A DNA stretch of 64,000 bases, taken from positions 3,673,501 to 3,737,500 of the forward strand of contig NZ_CP116005.1 of NCBI RefSeq assembly GCF_027941835.1, read 5' to 3'. Below the pieces are notes generated by a model. The model worked only from the letters and a program-made list of their open reading frames with translations. It had not been told where the DNA came from and ran no database searches. The position numbers were made by a program, and so were the translations under genes. The DNA is from Sphingosinicella microcystinivorans. GTDB taxonomy: Bacteria > Pseudomonadota > Alphaproteobacteria > Sphingomonadales > Sphingomonadaceae. This document shows positions 46,620 to 57,244 of this stretch, one piece after another (positions within the stretch are counted from its first letter, which is position 1; every line of letters starts with the position of its first letter).

Positions 46620-47501
46620 TCAGACGTCTGCCCAGTCGGCGCGGGGGATGCCGAGCGCGTGCAGCAGCACGGTGAGGTCGCCGCGGCGAATCCGCATGTC
46701 CGCCGCATCCGCGAGCTTCGGCTTGGCGTGATAGGCGACGCCGAGGCCCGCCGCTTCCACCATCAGCAGGTCGTTCGCGCCGTCGCCGATCGCGATCGTC
46801 TCGGCGAGCGCGATGCCCTTGTCCCGCGCCGTGCCGGTCAGCGCGTCGCGCTTGGCGTTCGCGTCCACGATCGGCGGTACGACCTTGCCCGTGAGCACGT
46901 CGCCGTGCGTTTCGAGCACGTTGGCGCGCGCCTCGTCGAAGCCGATCATCTCGGCGACCGGCCCGGTAAAGCGCGTGAAGCCGCCCGAAACGAGCAGCGT
47001 GTAGATGCCGTGCCGCCGGAGCGTGCGCACCAGCGTCAGGGCGCCGGGCGACAGGCGCACGCGGTCGCGCAGGCAGTCGTCGATGGAGGCGACGGGCAGC
47101 TCCGCAAGCAGCGCGACGCGGCGTTCGAGCGCCCCGGCGAAGTCGATCTCGCCGCGCATCGCCGCCTCGGTGACGGCGCTGATCTCGGCCTTGAGACCCG
47201 CGTAGTCGGCAAGCTCGTCGATGCACTCGACCGTGATCATCGTCGAATCCATGTCGGCGATGAACAGGCGCCGCCTGCGCTCCGCCGCCGCCTGCACCAC
47301 CACGTCGGCGTGGGGAACGGCAGTCTCCACCGCGTCGCGCACCGCGGCGGCCGGACCGCTTCCCGCGAACTCGGCGACCACCCCGGCTTCCGTCCAGCGG
47401 ACGGCCCCGGCCTCCATTCCGGCTGCGGCGGCGGCGTCGCGCGCCGCGCTCACGTCACCGGCGGATAGACGCTCCGAACCCACGATTGTAACAAGTTGCA
47501 T
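46620..47501 (-). CDS. serB: Phosphoserine phosphatase
   Basis: SerB of 293 residues, the last step of serine biosynthesis. The N-terminal ACT-like half ([20 protein letters not shown]) precedes a HAD domain with nucleophile motif [10 protein letters not shown] (DxDST), [11 protein letters not shown] (motif II) and [10 protein letters not shown] (motif IV). ATG 47501 has GGAAGG at 7 nt. Its start codon overlaps that of the oppositely directed miaA within the sequence CATG. Confidence 0.94.
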   Translation of the reverse strand: MQLVTIVGSERLSAGDVSAARDAAAAAGMEAGAVRWTEAGVVAEFAGSGPAAAVRDAVETAVPHADVVVQAAAERRRRLFIADMDSTMITVECIDELADYAGLKAEISAVTEAAMRGEIDFAGALERRVALLAELPVASIDDCLRDRVRLSPGALTLVRTLRRHGIYTLLVSGGFTRFTGPVAEMIGFDEARANVLETHGDVLTGKVVPPIVDANAKRDALTGTARDKGIALAETIAIGDGANDLLMVEAAGLGVAYHAKPKLADAADMRIRRGDLTVLLHALGIPRADWADV

Positions 47502-48375
47502 GGCCTCGCCTTCCTTGCCGCCGCTGGCGGTCATTGCAGGACCGACTGCCAGCGGCAAGTCGGCGTTCGCGCTGCGCATGGCGGAAACGCGGCGCGGTGT
47601 CATCATCAATGCGGATGCGAGCCAGTGCTATTGCGACCTCAGCGTGCTGTCCGCCCGCCCCTCGCCCGCCGAGACGGCGCGCGCGCCGCACCGGCTCTAC
47701 GGTTTCCTCGATGCCGAAGCTCCCCTCGGCGCCGCCGGATGGGCCGACCTCGCCCGGCGCGAGATCGGCCGCGCGCACGAACAGGGCCTGCTGCCCATCC
47801 TCGTCGGCGGCACGGGCCTCTATCTGCGGACGCTGCTTCACGGCATCGCGCCGGTGCCCGACATCGACCCCGATGTGCGCGCCGCGGTCCGCGCGCTCGA
47901 CACCGGCGCGCTCGCGGAAGCGCTGGCGCGTGAAGACCCGGGCATGGCGGCGCGCCTGCATCCCAACGACACGCAGCGCATGGCGCGCGCGCTTGAGGTG
48001 ATCCGCAGCACGGGCGCCTCGCTCGGCGATCATCAGGCGCAGCTCTCGGGCGGATTGCTGGGCGCGGTGGCGCTGGAGCCCGCCGTCGTCGAGATCGACC
48101 GGGACGAACTCGGCCGCCGCTGCGACGCGCGTTTCGACGCCATGCTGGCGGAAGGCGGGCTCGACGAGGCGGCGCGGCTGCTGGCGCTGGGCCTCGACCC
48201 GGCGCTGCCGGTGATGAAGGCGATCGGCGTGCCGCCGCTCATCGCGCACCTCAAGGGCGACTGCACGCTGGGCGAGGCGGTGCTGCGCGCGAAGCTCGAC
48301 ACGCGGCGCTACGCGAAGCGCCAGCGCACGTGGTTCAGGAACCAGACACCGGACTGGCCCCGGCTTCGGCCCTAG
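47500..48375 (+). CDS. miaA: tRNA dimethylallyltransferase
   Basis: MiaA of 291 residues, which adds the isopentenyl group to A37 of UNN-reading tRNAs. The P-loop is [12 protein letters not shown]. The motif normally written DSxQVY reads NADASQCY here, as a sphingomonad-like variant. [16 protein letters not shown] and the C-terminal [15 protein letters not shown] are typical. The start cannot lie much further downstream because the P-loop begins at residue 13. No Shine-Dalgarno is seen, so translation may be leaderless or weak. The 3' end overlaps the histidine kinase gene by 41 bp. Confidence 0.93.
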   Translation: MASPSLPPLAVIAGPTASGKSAFALRMAETRRGVIINADASQCYCDLSVLSARPSPAETARAPHRLYGFLDAEAPLGAAGWADLARREIGRAHEQGLLPILVGGTGLYLRTLLHGIAPVPDIDPDVRAAVRALDTGALAEALAREDPGMAARLHPNDTQRMARALEVIRSTGASLGDHQAQLSGGLLGAVALEPAVVEIDRDELGRRCDARFDAMLAEGGLDEAARLLALGLDPALPVMKAIGVPPLIAHLKGDCTLGEAVLRAKLDTRRYAKRQRTWFRNQTPDWPRLRP

Positions 48376-50359
48376 ATGCCTGGTCGAGGCTTTCGCGCAC
48401 CTTCTGCGCGAGGCCTTCCATCGTATAGGGCTTGCGCACGGTTTCGGCGGGCGGATCGAGCGGCTCGCCGTCGACGCCCGTGCGCGCGAAGCCGCTGGTG
48501 TAGAGCAGGCCGAGGTCCGGCCAGCGCGAGAGCGCCTCGCGCGCCAGCTCGTCGCCGTACATGCCGGGCATCACGATGTCCGTGAACAGCAGCCGGATGC
48601 CGGGGTGCTCGTCGAGGATTTCGAGCGCTTCCTTGCCGTTCGCCGCGTGGCGCACCGTGTAGCCGAGTTCGCGGAGGTTCTCGACCGTGACCATGCGGAG
48701 CTGGTCCTCGTCCTCCACGACGAGGATGGTTTCCTCGGGGCTTCCGCCGACAAGCGGCGCTTCCGAGCGCGGCACGGGGGGCACGACGCGCCCGACGATC
48801 TGCACCGGCAGGTAGATGTCGACGCGCGTGCCTTCGCCGGGGGCGGATTCGAGCGAGATGTGCCCGCCGGACTGGTGCACGAAGCCGTGCACCTGGCTGA
48901 GGCCGAGGCCGGTGCCGCGGCCCACGGCCTTGGTGGTGAAGAAGGGCTCGAAGACGCGCTCGACGATTTCGGGCGGCATCCCCTGCCCGGTATCGACGAC
49001 GCTGATCAGCGCATAGGCGCTCGCCGCCTCGCCTTCGGGAAGCGGATCGCCATTCGGTACGTAGCGCGCGGTCTCGATCCTGAGCGTGCCGCCGTCGGGC
49101 ATCGCATCTCGCGCGTTGGCGGCAAGGTTGATGATGACGTTCTCGAGTTCGCCGGGATCGACGAACACCGGCGGGATGTCTCCGCCGAACTTCGTTTCCA
49201 CGCTGATCCGCTCGCCGAGCGTCCGCCCGATGAGGTCGACGACGCCCGTCATCAGCAGGTTCACGTCCACCGTCTGCGGGTTGAGCGACTGGCGGCGCGA
49301 GAAGGCGAGCAGCCGCGCGGTGAGCGAGGCGGCGCGGTTCGCCCCCTCGCGCGCGTTGTCGATCAGCTTCACGACGCGCGCATCGTCCGGACTGATCCGG
49401 CGTTTCAGGAGGTCGAGGCTGCTGATGATGACCGCGAGCATGTTGTTGAAATCGTGCGCGATGCCGCCGGTGAGCTGGCCGACCGCCTCCATGCGCTGCG
49501 CCTGCCGGAGCCGGTTCTCCGCCGCCTCGCGCGAGGCGATTTCGGCGCGCAGCGCGACGTTCGCCTGTGTCAGCTCGTGCGTGCGCGCGGCGACCGCCGC
49601 TTCCAGCACGTTGCGCCGGATCTCGCCCGCCTCCTCGCGCTCCAGCGCCAGCTTGGTGCGGTACACCATGTACGCGAGCGCGATCATCGAGATGAGCGCT
49701 GCAACGATGAGCGCGACCCCGAGCGCCGCCAGCCGGTAGAGCGACTGCGCGCCGAGGTGATCGCGCTGCACGACGTCCTGCTGCCGCCGTTCGAGCACGG
49801 CGCGCTGCTCGGCGACGATCTCGTTCATCATCGCCTGGATCTCGTCCATCAGCCGCCGCCCGTAGCCCGAGGCGACGTCGATCCGCGCCGCCTCCATGCG
49901 GCCCCGGCGGGTCATCTCGACGGAGCGCGCCATTTCCTCCAGCTTGAGCGCAATGAGGCGCCGCAGCACGACGAAGCGCGCCGCCTGCCGCTCGTCGCCC
50001 TCGCCGATACGGCGCTGAAGGTCGTCGAGCACGCTCGAGCTGCGCGCGCGGGCGGCTTCATAGGGTTCGAGGAAGACCGGGTTCTCGGTCAGCACATAGC
50101 CGCGCTGGCTGCGCTCGGCCTCCTGCAGCGCGTTGATCAGGCGCTCGGCGGCGACCAGCCCCTCGAAGCCTTCCGTGGTGCGCGCGACCGCTTCGGTGCG
50201 GGTGCGCTCGATGTCCACCGCGCGCTGGAACGCGGCAAACGAGATCGCACCGATGCCGATGAGCGCGGCAAGCAGCGCGAAGACTCCGACGACGAAATGC
50301 CAGGTCCGGGTCCCGACGCGGCGATCCTCGAACCCGCTGGAAACGGTAGCGTCCTCCAT
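48335..50359 (-). CDS. Hybrid sensor histidine kinase with receiver domain
   Basis: A 674-residue membrane sensor. TM1 (about residues 20-44) and TM2 (about 208-236) bracket a CHASE3-like periplasmic helical domain ([20 protein letters not shown]). A coiled coil leads to HisKA with phospho-acceptor His302 ([16 protein letters not shown]), then HATPase with [21 protein letters not shown] and GTGLGLSQV. The C-terminal receiver has LVVEDEDQL and phospho-acceptor Asp in [11 protein letters not shown]. The H-box is of the HDFNN type common in alphaproteobacterial hybrids. No linked regulator gene. The signal is unknown. Chosen start ATG 50359; an in-frame extension to 50488 would cross the ilvB promoter region. 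Confidence 0.88.
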   Translation of the reverse strand: MEDATVSSGFEDRRVGTRTWHFVVGVFALLAALIGIGAISFAAFQRAVDIERTRTEAVARTTEGFEGLVAAERLINALQEAERSQRGYVLTENPVFLEPYEAARARSSSVLDDLQRRIGEGDERQAARFVVLRRLIALKLEEMARSVEMTRRGRMEAARIDVASGYGRRLMDEIQAMMNEIVAEQRAVLERRQQDVVQRDHLGAQSLYRLAALGVALIVAALISMIALAYMVYRTKLALEREEAGEIRRNVLEAAVAARTHELTQANVALRAEIASREAAENRLRQAQRMEAVGQLTGGIAHDFNNMLAVIISSLDLLKRRISPDDARVVKLIDNAREGANRAASLTARLLAFSRRQSLNPQTVDVNLLMTGVVDLIGRTLGERISVETKFGGDIPPVFVDPGELENVIINLAANARDAMPDGGTLRIETARYVPNGDPLPEGEAASAYALISVVDTGQGMPPEIVERVFEPFFTTKAVGRGTGLGLSQVHGFVHQSGGHISLESAPGEGTRVDIYLPVQIVGRVVPPVPRSEAPLVGGSPEETILVVEDEDQLRMVTVENLRELGYTVRHAANGKEALEILDEHPGIRLLFTDIVMPGMYGDELAREALSRWPDLGLLYTSGFARTGVDGEPLDPPAETVRKPYTMEGLAQKVRESLDQASRAEAGASPVSGS

Positions 50360-50447
50360 CCGGCCTATCTTGCCGGAGTTGACGGTTGAAGGCGAGGGTT
50401 CAAAGCGCGTGACCTCTTTGCATCTATCATGCGTTATTAATGTTCTG

Positions 50448-50457
50448 TTTGTACAAA
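50448..50457. promoter_or_regulatory. Palindrome between histidine kinase and ilvB
   Basis: TTTGTACAAA is a perfect 10-bp palindrome in the AT-rich 170-bp divergent spacer, 73 bp before the ilvB start. Candidate operator for ilvB or the kinase; the binding protein is unknown. Confidence 0.3.
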
Positions 50458-50529
50458 AATTACAAGCAATGGGGTTGCCCTGTATCATTTAATCTCGTAC
50501 ATGCGCGGGCCGAATCAAGGAAAACGATC

Positions 50530-52274
50530 GTGAACGAGCAGAGAACCGGAGCGGAAAACCTCATACAGGCGCTGATCGAACTCGGCGTCGACACCGTATT
50601 CGGCTATCCGGGCGGCGCGGTGCTGCCGATCTACGACGCGCTGTTCCAGCAGTCGGTGATCAGGCACGTCCTCGTCCGCCACGAGCAGGCCGCCGTCCAC
50701 GCCGCCGAAGGTTATGCGCGCTCGACGGGGAAGCCCGGCGTCGTGCTCGTCACCTCCGGCCCCGGCGCGACCAATGCCGTCACCGGCATCACCGACGCGC
50801 TCCTCGATTCCATCCCGGTCGTCGTGCTGACCGGGCAGGTCGCGACGCACCTCATCGGGTCGGACGCCTTCCAGGAGTGCGACACGGTCGGCATCACGCG
50901 CCACTGCTCCAAGCACAACTATCTGGTGAAGGACCCCGAGCGGCTCGCCGACATCGTCCACGAGGCGTTCCACATCGCCACCTCCGGCCGCCCCGGCCCG
51001 GTCGTCATCGACATCCCCAAGGACGTGCAGGTCGCGCGCGCCGGCTACCGGAAGCGCTCGGCGCTCCACAACGGCTACAAGCTTCAGCTGAAGGGCGAGC
51101 TCAAGGACATCGAGGCCGCCGTCGAGATGCTGGCGAAGGCCGAGCGCCCGATCCTCTACACGGGCGGCGGCGTCATCAATTCAGGCAACGGCGCCTCGCA
51201 GCTGCTGCGCGAGCTGGCGCGCGTCTCGGGCGCGCCCGTCACCTCGACACTGATGGGTCTCGGCGCCTTCCCGGCCGCCTCGCCGCAGTGGCTCGGGATG
51301 CTCGGGATGCACGGCACCTATGAAGCCAACATGGCGATGAACGAATGCGACCTCATGGTCTGCATCGGCGCGCGCTTCGACGACCGCGTGACCGGGCGGC
51401 TGGACGCCTTCTCGCCGGGTTCGAGGAAGATCCACATCGACATCGACCGCTCCTCGATCAACAAGAACGTGAAGGCGGACCTCGGCATCGTCGGCGACGT
51501 CGGCCACGTGCTGGAGGACATGCTGAAGGTCTGGAAGGCGCGCGGTCACAAGGCCGCGGACCAGACGGCGTGGTTCGCGCGGATCGACGCGTGGCGGAAG
51601 AAGGACAGCCTCGGCTTCCGGCAGGCGGGCAAGGAAATCCTGCCGCAACACGCGATCCAGCGCCTCTACGAGGCGACGAAGGCGAAGGCGCCGATCATCA
51701 CCACCGAGGTCGGCCAGCATCAGATGTGGGCGGCGCAGCATTTCCACTTCGAGGCACCGCGCAAGTGGCTGACCTCGGGCGGGCTCGGCACGATGGGCTA
51801 CGGCCTCCCCGCCGCGATCGGCGCGCAGCTCGGCAACCCCAAGGCCCTCGTCATCGACATCGCGGGCGAGGCCTCGATCCTGATGAACATCCAGGAGATG
51901 TCCACGGCCGTGCAGTACCGCCTGCCGGTGAAGGTGTTCGTGCTCAACAACGAATACATGGGCATGGTCCGCCAGTGGCAGGAGCTCACCTACGAGAGCC
52001 GCTATTCGGAGAGCTACAGCGAGGCGCTTCCCGACTTCGTGAAGCTCGCCGAGGCCTACGGCTGGAAGGGCATCCGCATCGAGGACGTGGACGGGCTCGA
52101 CGCCGGCATCGCCGAGATGCTGGCATACGACGGCCCGGTGTTCGTCGATTGCCGCGTCGCCAAGCTGGAGAACTGCTTCCCGATGATCCCGTCGGGCGCG
52201 GCCCACACGGAGATGATCCTGAGCCCGTCCGACGTGAAGGGCGAACTCGACGAAGACGCGCAGGCGCTCGTCTG

Positions 52275-52275
<1 letters not shown>
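50530..52275 (+). CDS. ilvB: Acetolactate synthase large subunit
   Basis: The ThDP-dependent catalytic subunit (581 residues) of acetohydroxyacid synthase, the first common step in valine, leucine and isoleucine synthesis. The N-terminal catalytic Glu region (FGYPGGAVLPIYDALF, then RHEQAAVHAAEGYARSTGKP) and central FAD-binding domain are clear. The ThDP motif, usually GDGS...NN, reads AGEASILM...LNN here. The GTG start (50530) has AAGGA at 8 nt; an upstream in-frame ATG (50440) lies in the promoter region. The stop overlaps the ilvN ATG. Confidence 0.95.
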
Positions 52276-53853
<1,578 letters not shown>

Positions 53854-53940
53854 CACGCTCCGTCACGAGAGCTTCGGTTGACAGGAACGGCGCGCGCGGC
53901 ACAGGCTGCGGGCGCCGTTTCCCGTTTCAGGAGCCCCGCC

Positions 53941-54546
53941 ATGAAAACCCAGCTTGTCGCCCTTGCCCTTCTCGGCCTCGCCGCGCCCGCCTTCGCCCAA
54001 GGCCAGCCGGGCGCCGAGGCGGCTGCAAAGGTCGCCGCCGGTACCTACACTGTCGATACCGATCACACGCAGATCGCGTGGGGCGTCAATCACCTCGGCT
54101 TCAACGTCTATTACGGCATCTTCGGCGGCACGACGGGCACCCTCACGCTCGACCCGGCCAACCCGCAGTCCGCCGGCGTCTCGCTCACCATCCCGATCGA
54201 CAAGGTCTCGACGACCAGCGAGCAGTTGAACGCGCATCTGAAGACCGCCGATTTCTTCGATACCGCGAAGTTCCCGACGGCGACCTTCAGGTCGACGAGC
54301 GCCGTCGTCGACGGCCTCGAGGCGAAGATCACCGGCGACCTCACGATCAAGGGCATCACGAAGCCGGTCGTGCTCGATGCGCGCTTCACCGGCGCCGGTC
54401 CAAATCCGATGAGCAAGATCGAAACCGTGGGCTTCGAGGCTACGGCGAAGGTCAAGCGCAGCGACTACGGCATCACCTACGCGCTTCCCGTGCTTGGCGA
54501 CGAGGTCACGCTGCACATCACGGCGGCCTTCGAACGGCGCCCCTGA
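53941..54546 (+). CDS. YceI-family periplasmic protein
   Basis: A 201-residue exported lipocalin-like protein. The signal peptide is MKTQLVALALLGLAAPAFA-QG. The YceI core is recognised by YTVDTDHTQIAWGVNHLGF, ADFFDTAKFPTATFRST, LTIKGITKPVVLDARF and VKRSDYGI. Family members bind isoprenoid lipids in a hydrophobic pocket. The ribosome site is AGGAG at 7 nt. It lies 87 bp after ilvC and may read through from it. Confidence 0.92.
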   Translation: MKTQLVALALLGLAAPAFAQGQPGAEAAAKVAAGTYTVDTDHTQIAWGVNHLGFNVYYGIFGGTTGTLTLDPANPQSAGVSLTIPIDKVSTTSEQLNAHLKTADFFDTAKFPTATFRSTSAVVDGLEAKITGDLTIKGITKPVVLDARFTGAGPNPMSKIETVGFEATAKVKRSDYGITYALPVLGDEVTLHITAAFERRP

Positions 54547-54568
54547 CAAGCAGGGCTGTCGGCCGAAC

Positions 54569-54580
54569 TTACACAACGAT
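54569..54580. promoter_or_regulatory. Candidate activator site upstream of PEP-CTERM gene II
   Basis: TTACACAACGAT matches 10 of 12 positions of the centre-right part of the palindrome at 29901-29916. It is 59-70 bp upstream of the -24 element. Confidence 0.35.
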
Positions 54581-54638
54581 TATGGCTAACACCTTGTTAA
54601 CTATGATCCATCCTGCAAAAGCTCAAGTCGTCGATTCT

Positions 54639-54653
54639 GGCATCGTTCCTGCT
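54639..54653 (+). promoter_or_regulatory. Sigma-54 (-24/-12) promoter of PEP-CTERM gene II
   Basis: TGGCATCGTTCCTGC keeps the essential GG at -24 and GC at -12 with correct spacing; the -12 box is CTGC rather than TTGC. It lies 39 bp before the ATG at 54693. Confidence 0.65.
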
Positions 54654-54692
54654 TCTGATGGGCCGAACACGGTTTGATCAGAGGATAATGTC

Positions 54693-55361
54693 ATGAAGTA
54701 CGCTTTTGCTTTCGCCGCCATGCTCGCCTCCACCGGTGCGTCCGCTGCGGTGATTTCCTCGTCGGTGGGCGGCGTTCCCGTCGGCGCCAACGTCTATGAG
54801 AGCTTCGACGCCATCGGCCCCGGCGGCACGACGGCGAGCGGCATCACCGTTACGTTCGCGGGCACGGATGCAGGCACGGCCTCGCTTCCGAACGTCGACG
54901 GCAAATATGCGGCGCCCTACATCTCGGGCGGCAACGGCGCGCTGTTCGGCAACGCGCAGGCGGACGGCAAGGACGAAACCCAGTACCTGACGACCGGCAT
55001 CGGCAGCGTCACGCTCGATCTCGGCGACTACCACCAGTATTTCGGCATCCTGTGGGGTTCGGTCGATACCTACAACTCGCTCGCCTTCTATGCCGGCGAC
55101 ACGCTGCTGTTCACCTACACCGGGTCGGACGTCGCGGAGGTCGCGAGCGGCGATCAGGGCGTGGGCGGCACCTATTACGTGAACATCAATTCGGACACCG
55201 CCTTCAACAGGGTGGTGGCTTCCAGCACCGGCTACGCGTTCGAGTTCGACAACGTCGCACTTGCCTACAAGCCGATCACCGATGTGCCGGAGCCGGGCGC
55301 GCTCGCGCTGTTCGGTCTCGGCGCGATCGGCCTCGCGGCGGCGCGGCGGCGCAAGGCCTGA
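54693..55361 (+). CDS. PEP-CTERM sorted exported protein (II)
   Basis: A 222-residue exported protein. The signal peptide is MKYAFAFAAMLASTGASA-AV and the ribosome site is GAGG at 7 nt. The mature part is beta-rich, Gly/Thr/Asp-rich and nearly Lys-free (GGTTASGITVTFAGTDAG; LDLGDYHQYFGILWGSVDTY). The C-terminus has VPEPG, a hydrophobic helix (ALALFGLGAIGLAA) and ARRRKA, the exosortase sorting signal. A sigma-54 promoter precedes it and an intrinsic terminator follows. Probably an extracellular matrix component. Confidence 0.88.
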   Translation: MKYAFAFAAMLASTGASAAVISSSVGGVPVGANVYESFDAIGPGGTTASGITVTFAGTDAGTASLPNVDGKYAAPYISGGNGALFGNAQADGKDETQYLTTGIGSVTLDLGDYHQYFGILWGSVDTYNSLAFYAGDTLLFTYTGSDVAEVASGDQGVGGTYYVNINSDTAFNRVVASSTGYAFEFDNVALAYKPITDVPEPGALALFGLGAIGLAAARRRKA

Positions 55362-55382
55362 ACGGCTTCACGATCCTGCTGG

Positions 55383-55410
55383 AAAGGGCGGCTTTCGGGC
55401 CGCCCTTTTT
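55383..55410 (+). terminator. Intrinsic terminator of PEP-CTERM gene II
   Basis: Arms AAGGGCGGC (55384-55392) and GCCGCCCTT (55399-55407) with a 6-nt loop run into a T5 tract (55406-55410), 22 bp after the stop codon. Confidence 0.88.
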
Positions 55411-55474
55411 CTTTGGCGATCATGCCGCTTGCAAACACGCTGCATGGTTGGCGGCTCCCGCCGACCCACACACC

Positions 55475-55504
55475 CGTCATACCGGCGCAGGCTTTCAGGC
55501 CTGC
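55475..55504. repeat. Degenerate REP-like element
   Basis: CGTCATACCGGCGCAGGC matches the left half of the 61.6-kb repeat units exactly. The right half has diverged but still forms a GCAGGC/GCCTGC hairpin (55487-55492 / 55499-55504). Confidence 0.6.
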
Positions 55505-55632
55505 TGTTTGCAAACTCCATAATCGCCTTTTCTTTGTGCTCGCGAGCGTGCTGTCGCGCATCTTTACAGTTCCGTGATGGTAGCCGGGGCCTTAACCATC
55601 GAAACCGCTGACGAAGCTCGCGGGCGGAACGC

Positions 55633-55647
55633 TGGCACCGCTCTTGC
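55633..55647 (+). promoter_or_regulatory. Sigma-54 (-24/-12) promoter of small exported protein
   Basis: TGGCACCGCTCTTGC matches TGGCAC-N5-TTGC exactly; only the seventh base differs from the extended consensus. It is 39 bp before the ATG at 55686, the same spacing as for PEP-CTERM gene II. A partial ATCTTTAC half-site lies at 55560-55567. Confidence 0.75.
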
Positions 55648-55685
55648 ATTTCACACTGTACAGAACAGTGGAGAGGAAACCGGCA

Positions 55686-55961
55686 ATGATCGTTCGGTAC
55701 GGCATAGCAGCCCTGACAGCCCTGCTGGCGGTCGCGCCCGCCGCCGCGGAGCCGGTGGAGAACGGTTCGGAAGTCGCCGCCCTCCTTTCCGCGCTCGACG
55801 GCCGCTGCTGGGCCGTGGACATCGACGGCCAGATCCTCGATGCGGACGCGATGGCGCAGATCGAAGGCCCCGTCGACATCGAGCTCGAATGCGTCCTGAG
55901 CGCGAAACCGGCCGTCGCGGGCGCCCCGCGCACGCAGCCGCTCCCGGCAAACGTCATCTGA
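55686..55961 (+). CDS. Small exported protein of unknown function
   Basis: A 91-residue protein that I do not recognise. ATG 55686 is preceded by AGGA at 8 nt. The signal peptide MIVRYGIAALTALLAVAPAA is cleaved near AAA-EP. The 70-residue mature domain is acidic with two Cys (GRCWAVDIDGQILDADAMAQ and VDIELECVLS) that could pair. There is no PEP-CTERM tail. It has its own sigma-54-type promoter and a strong terminator, and stands between two PEP-CTERM genes, so it is probably co-expressed with them. Confidence 0.7.
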   Translation: MIVRYGIAALTALLAVAPAAAEPVENGSEVAALLSALDGRCWAVDIDGQILDADAMAQIEGPVDIELECVLSAKPAVAGAPRTQPLPANVI

Positions 55962-55977
55962 AACCGCGGGACGCGCG

Positions 55978-56017
55978 CAAAAAGAAAGGCTCCCGAAACG
56001 GGAGCCTTTCCGTTTTT
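55978..56017. terminator. Strong bidirectional terminator
   Basis: A perfect 12-bp stem GAAAGGCTCCCG (55984-55995) / CGGGAGCCTTTC (55999-56010) has an AAA loop, an A-run on its left and T5 on its right. It lies between the convergent small exported protein gene and PEP-CTERM gene III and can stop both. Confidence 0.9.
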
Positions 56018-56031
56018 GCGCTGTGCTGCGG

Positions 56032-56784
56032 TCAGGCGGCGCGGCGGCGGCGCGCAGCGCCGATACCGACAAGGCCGAGGCCGAGCAGGCCGAGCATCGC
56101 AGGCTCCGGCACATCGGTCGGCGGCGGCGGCGGCGGCGTGCCGGGCTTCGACGTGATGATGCCCTGGAGCACGGCGTCGTTGTCCTTCTTTTCCTTGGTC
56201 CAGAACGCGCTGGCGAGCGCGTCGTCGATCGTGAAGCCGAGGATGTCGACGTAGTAGTTGACGCCGTCGATATCGAAGAACTCCGACGCGCCGATGTTCA
56301 TCGTGAACGTCACGCGGTCGGCACAGCCGTTGATGTTGACGTCGCTGTTGTTGGACTGGCCGTTGGCGCACTTCTTGCCGAAGCCCGGATCGTTGGGCGT
56401 TTCCAGGTGCGCGAAGTCGAAGATCGAGATGATCTGATGGGTCACGCTGTCGATGGTGAGCGTCGTGGTCACCTTCAGCGTCGCGGAATCCAGCGAGACG
56501 CCGGTGATCGGATTGTTGTGGTGCGTGAACGTGCCGAGATCGAAGGCTTCGTTCTCGTTCACGTTGAACGCCGGCGGCGCGGCACCGTCGAAATCATAGC
56601 CGCTCTTGCCCCAGCCGGTGCTCGTACCCCAGCGGATCTCGTTGGTGTTGACGCCCGAGACGCCGGCGACGGGATTCGTCGCCGTCCAGATGCCGGTCAC
56701 GCTGTCGATGGAAATGACGGCCGCGTTCGCCGCGCCGGCCAGAAGGCCGCTCGCCGCAACGCCTGCCAGAAGAACCTTGAACAT
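56032..56784 (-). CDS. PEP-CTERM sorted exported protein (III), THxN-type
   Basis: A 250-residue exported protein. The signal peptide is MFKVLLAGVAASGLLAGAANA. The stretch GTFTHHNNPITGVSL fits the THxN group of PEP-CTERM proteins. Two Cys (KKCANGQSNN and NGCADRVTF) could form a disulfide. Before the sorting signal is a Pro-run (TPPPPPPTDVPEP), then the hydrophobic helix MLGLLGLGLVGIGAA and ARRRRAA. ATG 56784 has GGGAG upstream. A sigma-54 promoter lies 77 bp upstream. No exosortase gene nearby. Confidence 0.88.
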   Translation of the reverse strand: MFKVLLAGVAASGLLAGAANAAVISIDSVTGIWTATNPVAGVSGVNTNEIRWGTSTGWGKSGYDFDGAAPPAFNVNENEAFDLGTFTHHNNPITGVSLDSATLKVTTTLTIDSVTHQIISIFDFAHLETPNDPGFGKKCANGQSNNSDVNINGCADRVTFTMNIGASEFFDIDGVNYYVDILGFTIDDALASAFWTKEKKDNDAVLQGIITSKPGTPPPPPPTDVPEPAMLGLLGLGLVGIGAARRRRAA

Positions 56785-56860
56785 TACACACTCCCTTACC
56801 CGGTTTCAAAACGCTGCCCACTTCACCCGAACGGGTCCTGGGACCGCGGGCTTTCATTTT

Positions 56861-56875
56861 GCAAATAGCGTGCCG
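56861..56875 (-). promoter_or_regulatory. Sigma-54 (-24/-12) promoter of PEP-CTERM gene III
   Basis: On the minus strand CGGCACG-CTAT-TTGC differs from the RpoN consensus only at the first base. It lies 77 bp before the ATG at 56784. Confidence 0.75.
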
Positions 56876-56946
56876 TTCCAGGAATTACATTTCTGTTCAA
56901 TATGTTATTGATTAAAATGGAAAACGATTTCGGGTCCGCAACATAT

Positions 56947-56967
56947 ATCGTTACGATTCTGTAAGGA
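56947..56967. promoter_or_regulatory. Candidate activator site upstream of PEP-CTERM gene III
   Basis: The half-site ATCGTTAC (56947-56954) is identical to the left half of the palindrome at 29901. A looser GTAAGGA follows at 56961-56967. It is 72-92 bp upstream of the -24 element. Confidence 0.45.
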
Positions 56968-57061
56968 ATCTCGACAGCGAGGTGTCCGGCGTGCCGCTCC
57001 GCATCTTTTGCGAGCCGGGCCTCTGGACAAATCCGGTGACTTGCCACATAGACTGCCGCCC

Positions 57062-57133
57062 ATGATGCGGCATGACAGCCTCGCCCTCTCCCGGCGCGCC
57101 CTTCTGGCGCTCCTTCGACTTACGCGCCCTTAG
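57062..57133 (+). CDS. leuL: leu operon leader peptide
   Basis: A 23-codon open frame (MMRHDSLALSRRALLALLRL, then TRP, stop TAG 57131-57133) contains 7 Leu codons, five of them in the last 11 residues. It ends 111 bp before leuA and is followed by alternative RNA stems and a T6 tract. This is the layout of a transcription-attenuation leader sensing leucyl-tRNA. Ribosome site is weak (only GCCGCC upstream). Identification rests on composition and position, not homology. Confidence 0.78.
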   Translation: MMRHDSLALSRRALLALLRLTRP

Positions 57134-57223
57134 GCGCGCGGGTTCCGCTGTCCGGCGCTCTGGACGCGCCGCCGCCTAAGGGTCTCGATCGAACCGAACC
57201 GCGAAGGTTCGCGCCCGTTTTTT
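57126..57223 (+). promoter_or_regulatory. Leucine attenuator of leuA
   Basis: Stem A pairs 57127-57136 (CCCTTAGGCG) with 57173-57182 (CGCCTAAGGG) and hides the leader stop codon. The terminator-like hairpin CGAACC (57195-57200) / GGTTCG (57206-57211) is followed by T6 (57218-57223). An antiterminator is possible between CGCGGGTTC (57137-57145) and GAACCGCG (57196-57203), which would consume the 5' arm of the terminator. Ribosome stalling at Leu codons would shift the balance. Confidence 0.65.
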
Positions 57224-57244
57224 CCGAGATTTTGAAGGTGTGCC

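Noticed and set aside
50360-50488. N-terminal extension of the histidine kinase to 50488
   Set aside because: It is in frame but would occupy the divergent ilvB promoter, is Cys/Asn-rich unlike the rest, and the ATG at 50359 places TM1 at the usual distance.
50469-50492. Seven-codon frame MGLPCII before ilvB as an attenuation leader
   Set aside because: Only two Ile codons, and no terminator or alternative stems follow before the ilvB ribosome site.
55648-55668. ACTGT-ACAGA-ACAGT inverted repeat near the small exported protein
   Set aside because: The arms are only 5 bp and it overlaps the expected transcription start of the sigma-54 promoter; not distinguishable from chance.
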